Source: Ulota crispa (lineage: Eukaryota > Streptophyta > Bryopsida > Orthotrichales > Orthotrichaceae). Taken from it: 64,000 nt of DNA. The DNA is taken from assembly GCA_963920765.1 (NCBI GenBank), contig OY987250.1:5580001-5644000 (forward strand). The letters are read 5' to 3'. Shown here in pieces: positions 57,707 to 64,000 of the stretch. The notes under the pieces are model-generated. The model was not told the origin of the DNA. It saw only the letters and a list, made by a program, of their open reading frames with translations, and ran no database searches. The position numbers and the translations under genes are program-made. Position 1 is the first letter of the stretch. Each line of letters opens with the position of its first letter.

Positions 57707-57857
57707 ATGTTGTCTTCGTTGGTTTTGCTGAGCTCGAGCTGTATGAAGTTTAATAACATTCTTGATGTTCTCTGTGAGAAGAAAAGTTTGCATGTGCGAC
57801 GCAACTTTGAAGCATCTGGACTTCCACAGCAATGTCACTTCCTAAGACCTTGCAACA
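57707..57857 (+). CDS. Candidate first coding exon of an unidentified gene (partial)
   Basis: ATG 57707 (or the internal ATG 57743) opens a frame up to CAACA/GTAAGT, a strong donor at 57858, leaving phase 1. From the second ATG the peptide is MKFNNILDVLCEKKSLHVRR and 18 further residues, ending LRPCN. From the first it gains the hydrophobic MLSSLVLLSSSC. Upstream is the GC-rich leader-like sequence 57340-57660. No downstream exon is recognisable before the window ends, so the gene is incomplete, has a very long intron, or is a remnant. The start resembles the MKF opening of SPX proteins, but nothing after it does. Confidence 0.35.
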
Positions 57858-59370
57858 GTAAGTTCTCCAAAACCTAACTTAATAATTTGAAACTAAAACA
57901 TATGTTCATAAATTTTTCATTGGTCCTCACAGTTCCTTGTCTAAACTCTAAACTACTTACGCTCAGCAGAGATGAGTAATTTGTTTGCTTAAGAGAAATG
58001 CTTGCAATGGAGTGCACACTCTTGCGCTAAATACGTACAAAGGGAAAAATATATTATCTTTAGGAAAGAGTTCTTTTTTCTTGCATTTGTTATAAAAGGA
58101 CTTTCGAGGAGTTAAATGATGGCTCCAGAAAATCTAATTAAATAATCTCCAAAGGTTGGTGCATCCAAAATATATATACATAAATTTCCTAGTGAAATTC
58201 CATAGTTGCATGAATGTCTGTTCATTATCTATGATTCAAACTAACAATTGAAACGTATCATGTTTCTTCTCAGCTCTACTTGATAGCTTTAGAATCTTCA
58301 AAAAATTAATGAATCGTTGAAATTTTACGGTGTATGTGAGAAACTCTAAATTATGCAATGTTTTTTCCTTTGGAGGATTTAGTTTGAGCCCATGGCCTTT
58401 GATTCAAGTTAAACATAATAGTTTTACAAATTCACCTTCAATTTTTGCAGAAATCATGTTATCATAGTATACTTTCAGGTGATACAATTTTCTTCTGATC
58501 AATGTTTTACATGTCCTTTTAAATCAATTTATAACCAAAAAAACAAAAGCACTTCTCGACAATTGTTATTTTCATTTAAAGGTATCAATTCTTAAGTAGG
58601 TATCACATTCTAGTCACCAACATTGAAACCAATTTAGAATTCAAAAAATCTAAAACTTCAAAATATGGAAGTATTTGCATTACTCAATGTAAAGCAATTC
58701 AAGTCTCCAAATTCTAGCGTGAGTAATTTTTTTTTTTGTCTTCAACTATGAATACCTTGGTTTTCAAAATTGAAATGATTTTGTTTTAAAGTATAGTGTT
58801 TTTAGCTTTCTACTTTGTCCGTCTCTTTATTTTGAAAAACCTGACGTCAAAACAAATTTTCAATATTTTTTTTGTTGCATAAAAGGATTCCAACTAAAAT
58901 GTAAATAATTTTCAAACCAAAACGTTTGTATAGCTACCAAGCAATTTCATACACTAACCGTTGTAAGAATGTATCAAATAATATAAAAAGATAATAAAAT
59001 TTTGATTTGTCTACAAGTACATAAATTAAGGCTATTAGGTTGCTTTAACAATGAAATTCCTTTGACAATGTGGTTGTCTTAACAATTAGGTCGCCTTACA
59101 TTTAAAATTCGTTTAGTGACTTACTGCTTATCCACTTGGAGACGCATGCAACCCTTGGTGTACAAGCAGAGCATCACTATGTCAAAATTGGATTTCCATG
59201 TACTTGTAAAATAGTCAAAATTGGGTTATTGCTATTGGATTTTGAATTTTTCAAATCCAAGAAATATACCATACCATGTATATGTATTTTTGTTCAAAAT
59301 ACGATTTTCATAATTTGCTAAAGTTTAAAACTTTGAATTTCGGAAGTCATCTTGCATCATAAGAGTTTAA
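57858..59370. other. Possible long intron or intergenic, nothing recognised
   Basis: AT-rich, no coding-like exon or repeat that I can support. Around 59035-59110 there is weak similarity to the GTTGCCTTAAC-type words at 45840-45900. Confidence 0.35.
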
Positions 59371-59780
59371 TTGTTTCTAGGAATTGATATATGGACACTC
59401 CTTTGGGAGGGTAAATTTTAGATTTCTACCATCAAAAAGCTGAACTTGGAAATTTTGAATTTATATTTGTACTTGTAGACCTTGATTTAGTCTGGAATTG
59501 TAAAAAAGTTTGCAATTGAATATCATTCAATGAAAAAAATTATCATTTTTTACAAACAAAAGTAAACGTAATACTTTTCCTCCTACCTAAGCTTGTTCAT
59601 TGGATGTTAAATTGCAAACCTTTTTAAGGTTCTAGACTAAGTCAAGGTCTCTGAGTACAAATTTGAATTCAAAATTTTGAAATTCAGCTTTTTTGATGGT
59701 AGAAATCTAAAATTGACCCTCTCAAGGATGTGTGCATATATCAATCCCGTGGTTTGCATTTATCAATTCCCTTGTTTCAT
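59371..59780. mobile_element. Foldback MITE, family A (392 bp)
   Basis: Element 59380-59771 with flanks TTGTTTCTA and TTGTTTCAT (7 of 9). Arms are more diverged than in other copies, suggesting an older insertion. Confidence 0.85.
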
Positions 59781-59802
59781 AGTAAAAAACTATCATATGT
59801 TA

Positions 59803-61180
59803 TTAACCTATAAAGGACCATTGTCTCTTTAGGGGACAAATGAGATTTTGGGCATGTACCTTTGGAGAGGCTACTATGTGTGATTTTTTGAAACTTTTAT
59901 TGAACATTAGAGGAAAAATGAGCTCAAGAGAAGGCCCCTATGGGAAGTGGTTGGAGAGGTCAAAAGCATTTAAATGTAATATCCATTTTCAAATAAAAAG
60001 AGACTAATACCCTATACCCACTTAAAAGTACTTTATGAGAGTAATTTCTTTTACAATAGCATATGCTTTTTCTTCAATGAGTGTCCTTGTTTGATTGGGA
60101 ATTCTAGTCCCAATTTATTCTTGTGTCCCACTAAAGGTCCTTGCATTTGTCATTGTCATGTTACAATATTATTTTCCATCATCAATCCTTTTGTTATGTA
60201 CCATGGTACATTTGAGTACTTCACACAAGGTAGAGACACTTGTGTAAGTACCTTACCTATGCTTCTCCTACCTCAACAAATAGAGTGGTTTGTCAAGGTA
60301 TAGGGGCCTTCTCTTGAGCTCATATTTCCTCTAATGGATGGGGAATTCAAAGATCTTTGTGGTCATCTAATTTTTTCTTCATTATGACATTCAACAAAGA
60401 AGTTATGCAAGAATTTATAAAAACTAGGAGAAGAGGGACAAGTTGGGCAGCCCAAAAATTTTCTTTAAAAATTACATGTTTAAAAATAAAAATTTGGAAT
60501 TGGTTCTCTAGATTTTTTATACATGGGAGCTTTGAATCATTTGATTTCAAACAATGAGATGAAAGTTATGAGGAGTTTTTGTTTGCGGGTAGTTATGGAT
60601 TTTGTTACTCTAAAATAAACTTTGAAGTCCATTAATTTACTCAATTTTCAATATTTTAGAAAAAAAACAAAACCAAAAGATGTAGATTGTTTATCACAAC
60701 ATTACAAGTTTACAGCCATTGGGATTGGAATTTTTCATTTCCATAATTAAGTTCTTAACAATTGAGTGGTTTAAATCATTCTCTACTTCTTTTTGCTTAC
60801 TATTCTTTTTCCATGTATTTTACAATCCCAAATGATTTGAAAATTTTCAAATGTGTACCCAACTTGTTTTGAAGAACAAATCCAAAAATGACAACCATTT
60901 TGGAGTTTTTTTCATACAAATATGACCTTGTGAAGTGCAGCTGCCCGGATTTTTGCAGAGACAAAAAATAGCTTTTTGTCAGTTCAAACTCAATTATCTA
61001 AAATCTACATGGTAGAAAAACCTGAACTATTGTTTATATCTTTTGACACTAGTGTAGTACAAGATCTTACAATTATGTTTGTCAAAAAGACTTCTTTTTT
61101 CTAAAATTTGGTACTTGCACTAGAGTGTCAGTTTTGGAACAATTTTGGTGAAAAATTGAGCTTAGTGCTTTAGGGGTTAA
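59803..61180. mobile_element. TTAA-bounded element, group T, subfamily E, with nested insertion
   Basis: TTAA at 59803-59806 and 61177-61180; ends CCTATAAAGGACCATTGTC and inverted GTGCTTTAGGGG. Colinear with 54908-55837 and 56207-56925 except for the block 59906-60335. Confidence 0.75.
59906..60335. mobile_element. Nested TIR element (430 bp)
   Basis: Ends ATTAGAGGAAAAATGAGCTC and inverted GAGCTCATATTTCCTCTAAT, followed inward by AAGAGAAGGCCCCTAT on both sides (36-base repeat). It interrupts the group T sequence between ACTTTTATTGAA and GGGGAATTCAAAGATC, which are contiguous in related copies. Superfamily unknown. Confidence 0.8.
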
Positions 61181-61624
61181 TAGACTGATTCTAAATTACA
61201 ATGATTGATTCCAAGCATCAACACGGAGTGATACAAAGCTGCCAAAAGAGAGCAGCACTTCAATAGGCAAAAACAATGTTCAGCTGAAACCCTTGCAAAA
61301 ATTGAAAAGAATACTCAGCAGAGATGGGAAACTGTGCGCCTCTGACTGGAATTGCCTGGTACTTGCTGAACCTTGAAAAAGCTGGACCGGGCGGGTGTAG
61401 TACCCGGATCGAATTCCCGGCTGTCCATTTTTCGGTGACCGGCAAAAACCAATTCTGCCGGAGATGCAGGCTTGCACTAATGGATATGCTCTAATGACAG
61501 CCTCGTGCTTACGGCTTTCTAGCGTATGGGAGTTTGCCAAATGGCATGCCTACGGGACCCCGTAAGAGGCTGGGTCCGATGGCGCTCGAGCAGGGCTTAA
61601 TTTTAGTTTTCGTCAGGGCAGAGC
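61181..61624. other. GC-richer tract, unassigned
   Basis: Bases 61300-61620 approach 50% GC. Minus-strand ORFs of 61 and 86 codons have no recognisable domain. Possibly a fragment of a gene or transposon. Confidence 0.35.
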
Positions 61625-61920
61625 GACCCGCAGTCCCGCACCCTAGAATGCAGGCAAGTAAAGAAAATTTAGCTAAAATTAGAACAAATGAATGATTTGC
61701 AGAGGTTCATTCAAAAAAACTACTAATATGAGTTACTTTCATACAAAATATGGTAAATTAGGTTTTAGCACAAGTAGGGATGTGGCGATTTCATCCAACA
61801 TGTCACTGAAATCTCTTAGTGTATCATTTGCTATCTCATATTTGGGGTAAGATTTAGGCAAATATTTGCCGAAATTAAACAATGTGCTGGAGCTTAGAGT
61901 TTTGTACGTTCCTCTGTTTG
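61625..61920 (+). repeat. Left copy of a diverged direct repeat
   Basis: GCAGGCAAGTAAAGAAAAT, GAGTTACTTTCATACAAAAT and GGTAAGATTTAGGCAAATAT recur in the same order at 63330-63580. Spacing between copies is about 1.67 kb. Confidence 0.55.
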
Positions 61921-61934
61921 GGGTTAAGTTAAGC

Positions 61935-62981
61935 TTAACCCTTAAGCGTTGTGGGGGTCCTTATGGATACAGTAGTGCCTGGATACAATGAAGGTATCCG
62001 GATAGCATATTCCTTTCATGTAAGGAAAACATTCATTGTAACTAAACAAGTTTCTATAGCTCCCCAACCACCAGGGACAGTCATCTACTTCATTTTAGCC
62101 AAGCGTTTTTCCTTATAAAGATTCATCTTAGGGCCAGTTTCCATTAAAGGGCCGGACTAGACTAGATGTCCAGCCTGACCGGGGTAGAGGAACAAAAATT
62201 TCTAAAATTCCCAAACTGTGTACATTTTAACCCCTAAAGGCCCAAGGGCCCTTTTGGGGGACAAATGGAATTTTGGGCATGTACCTATGGCTAAACTACT
62301 TTGCGTGATTTTTTGAAACTTTTATTGAAGGCGAGGAATTCAAAGATCTATGTGGGAATGTAATTTTTTCTTCATTCCTACATTTATTGAAGAAGTTAAA
62401 AATGAATAACTAAAAAAGAAGGGACTCCAGGCAGCCCCAAAACTTCTTTAAAAATTGTGTTTTTTTCAAATAAAAATCTGAAATAGGTTCTTTAGACTTA
62501 TATAGACGTGGGGAGCTTTGAATCATTCAATTCTAATAAACAAGATGAAAGTTATGAGAAGTTTTAGTAGGTGTGGTTTCGTTTAAAGAAGTTTTGGGGC
62601 TGCCCGGAGTCCCTTGTTTTTTAGTTATTCATTTTTAACTTCTTCAATAAATGTAGGAATGAAGAAAAAATTACATTCCCACATAGATCTTTGAATTCCT
62701 CGCCTTCAATAAAAATTACAAAAAATCACGCAAAGTAATTTAGCCATAGGTACATGCCCAAAATTCCATTTGTCCCCCAAAAGGACCCTTGAACCTTTAG
62801 GGGTTAAAAAGCAACTTCTAGTCAAAGATCCAGGTGCTCTAAACATATTGGTCAAGTTTTACAGAGCCGGAGCCTGGACCTCCGGCCCCTCAATAAAAAC
62901 TGACCTTAGGGAGGCACTTCTGTACACTGCCCCATGTATGAGCGGGGACAATTTTCGTCCCCGTGGTCCTGTACGGGTTAA
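61935..62981. mobile_element. Possible TTAA-bounded element hosting another
   Basis: TTAACCCTTAAGCGTTGTGG at 61935 and the inverted GGTCCTGTACGGGTTAA ending at 62981 may be one old element. The clear inner element 62227-62807 lies within it. The terminal match is short, so this pairing is tentative. Confidence 0.45.
62227..62807. mobile_element. TTAA-bounded foldback element, group T, subfamily E (573 bp)
   Basis: TTAA at 62227-62230 and 62804-62807; ends CCCCTAAAGGCCCAAGGGCC and inverted AGGACCCTTGAACCTTTAGGGG (last 20 given by position). Long inverted arms, each with GGGACAAATGGAATTTTGGG or its inverse. Confidence 0.9.
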
Positions 62982-63300
62982 AGCCGTGAGGATTGGTGGG
63001 TGTCCAGCGGGGATGTTTCAGGCCGCGAGGGGTCAACTGGACGAGAGGCCTGCATCCGACTCAGTATCCTTGATTACTGGCGTGACAGGTTGGTAGATAG
63101 TATGTCAATACGGGAGCCAGTTTCTGAAAAGCTGGCAATCTGTCCCCTCTCACCCCAACATTCATGGCCGATGGTCAGTCATTGTTGGCCTGACACATAT
63201 GTCAGAGTAGAAAGGAGGGATTCACTGTTCTTTCTGTCGTCGTTTTCAGCTGGACCGCTGGGGTGGTGGAGCCAACGTTTTTTTTTTAATTTTCGCTAGT
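62982..63300. other. GC-rich tract, unassigned
   Basis: About 50% GC. The open frame at 62770-63096 starts inside the TTAA element and is unlikely to be a gene. No domain recognised. Confidence 0.35.
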
Positions 63301-63585
63301 AGACTGACACGCACCCCACCATGTTAGCAGGTAAGGAAAATTTGGATAGAATTGGATAGAACCATCGACATCTACTTATTTATTCATAAAATCTATTAAT
63401 TTTAATAACTTTCATCCAAAATTTGGCGAACCTATTACAAATTTGGAGAGGGGTTGAGTGAATTCATTCATTTTTTCAGAGATTATTTCCCGTTTTATGA
63501 TTGCCAAGTCAGTTTTTAGGTAAGATTTGGGCGATTATTTGCCAAGAAAATTTATGCAGGGTGGAGCTATTAATTTCTGCCAAAC
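63301..63585 (+). repeat. Right copy of a diverged direct repeat
   Basis: Colinear partner of 61625-61920 (AGCAGGTAAGGAAAATTTGG; ATAACTTTCATCCAAAATTT; GGTAAGATTTGGGCGATTAT). Confidence 0.55.
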
Positions 63586-63906
63586 TTTGCTTACACAAAA
63601 TAGTGCATTTCGGTAGCCCCAGTGTTTTTTTTCTTGGTTTTCTGACCAATGGCTGTGTGGCATTCTTTGAAATTGGTTTGTAGCTTGCGGGCTCCATCCC
63701 TATTTGGGTTGGAGTTGAAGGTAGCCCCTATGCATAGATTTTTTGAGCATCATGGCGATTAATATTGAAATTAAGAAGAAGTTGGCACAATCAACTTTGT
63801 TGAGAATACCTTTGGATCCATCTATTTATATAATTGAATAGACCTTAAAAGTGTCCTTGGTGGTAGTCCTTGACAATTTCGTAATCAAGGACAACAAATC
63901 CGTAAC
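63586..63906. other. Intergenic, nothing recognised
   Basis: AT-rich, with 60-codon ORFs on both strands but no domain. Confidence 0.35.
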
Positions 63907-64000
63907 CAAATTATGAGGATGTGAGTGCATGAGGTTTTGTAATTGAATTGTGGGAATGTGAGTGCATGGGCTCTTGTAGCCAAAATGTGGAGATGTGAAT
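63907..64000. repeat. Minisatellite start, cut by window end
   Basis: Units of about 36-38 bases: ATTATGAGGATGTGAGTGCA, then AATTGTGGGAATGTGAGTGC, then AAAATGTGGAGATGTGAAT at the edge. At least two and a half copies. The array may continue to the right. Confidence 0.65.

Noticed and set aside
61625-63585. Direct repeats as a pair of LTRs
   Set aside because: There are no matching terminal dinucleotides, primer-binding site or internal protein. The space between is occupied by TTAA elements.
1-64000. CRISPR arrays, rRNA or tRNA genes, prokaryotic operons
   Set aside because: Both strands were read for regular short spacers, rRNA blocks and cloverleaf genes. None could be supported, and the gene content is plant nuclear.

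Overview
The window is 64 kb of nuclear DNA from a land plant. The clearest evidence is a spliced class II LOB-domain transcription factor gene, a plant-type PIF/Harbinger transposase relic, spliceosomal introns and dense AT-rich MITE-type repeats. Nothing looks bacterial. The lineage cannot be fixed by eye. The unfamiliar membrane-protein family and the repeat set would suit a non-seed plant, but that is weak inference. There is one 200-base assembly gap (15230-15429).

Genes are few. (1) On the minus strand at 41908-40626 is a two-exon LBD37-42-type repressor. It has a complete LOB domain and an EAR-like motif. Its long, GC-richer upstream region (to about 44950) contains a tandem repeat. 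(2) On the plus strand at 26188-30499 is a compact cluster. Two distantly related three-helix membrane proteins (229 and about 193 aa) share a phase-0 intron at the same place. Between them, with almost no spacer, lies a 125-aa ORF of unknown type. (3) Two coding-like exons at about 4987-5989 belong to an unidentified gene or transposon gene. (4) A GC-rich promoter-like stretch and a candidate first coding exon lie at 57000-57857. (5) A broken PIF/Harbinger transposase lies at 7833-6607 on the minus strand.

Nearly everything else is short DNA transposons, many nested, which sort by their target-site duplications. Group A: near-palindromic elements of about 400 bp with 9-bp duplications (Mutator-like), plus a 473-bp and a 1.6-kb element of the same class. 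Group B/C/I: TA-flanked, mariner-like families of about 120-530 bp. Group T: about 14 elements bounded by TTAA with inverted ends beginning CCC(C)TNA, an organisation like piggyBac elements. There is also one 194-bp CACTA hairpin. No LTR retrotransposon, LINE or other reverse-transcriptase ORF was recognised.

The most interesting items are the TTAA-bounded superfamily, with insertions into other repeats that expose the target site, and the tight three-ORF membrane-protein cluster.

Layout: 1-4360 repeats; 4987-7895 gene fragment and transposase; 8290-21865 repeats and an inverted duplication (8.3/18.2 kb); 22184-25800 a 3.6-kb interval bounded by inverted repeats; 26188-30499 membrane-protein cluster; 31450-39975 repeats; 40626-44950 LBD gene and upstream region; 44954-56929 repeats; 57000-57857 gene start; 59380-64000 repeats, ending in a minisatellite cut by the window edge.
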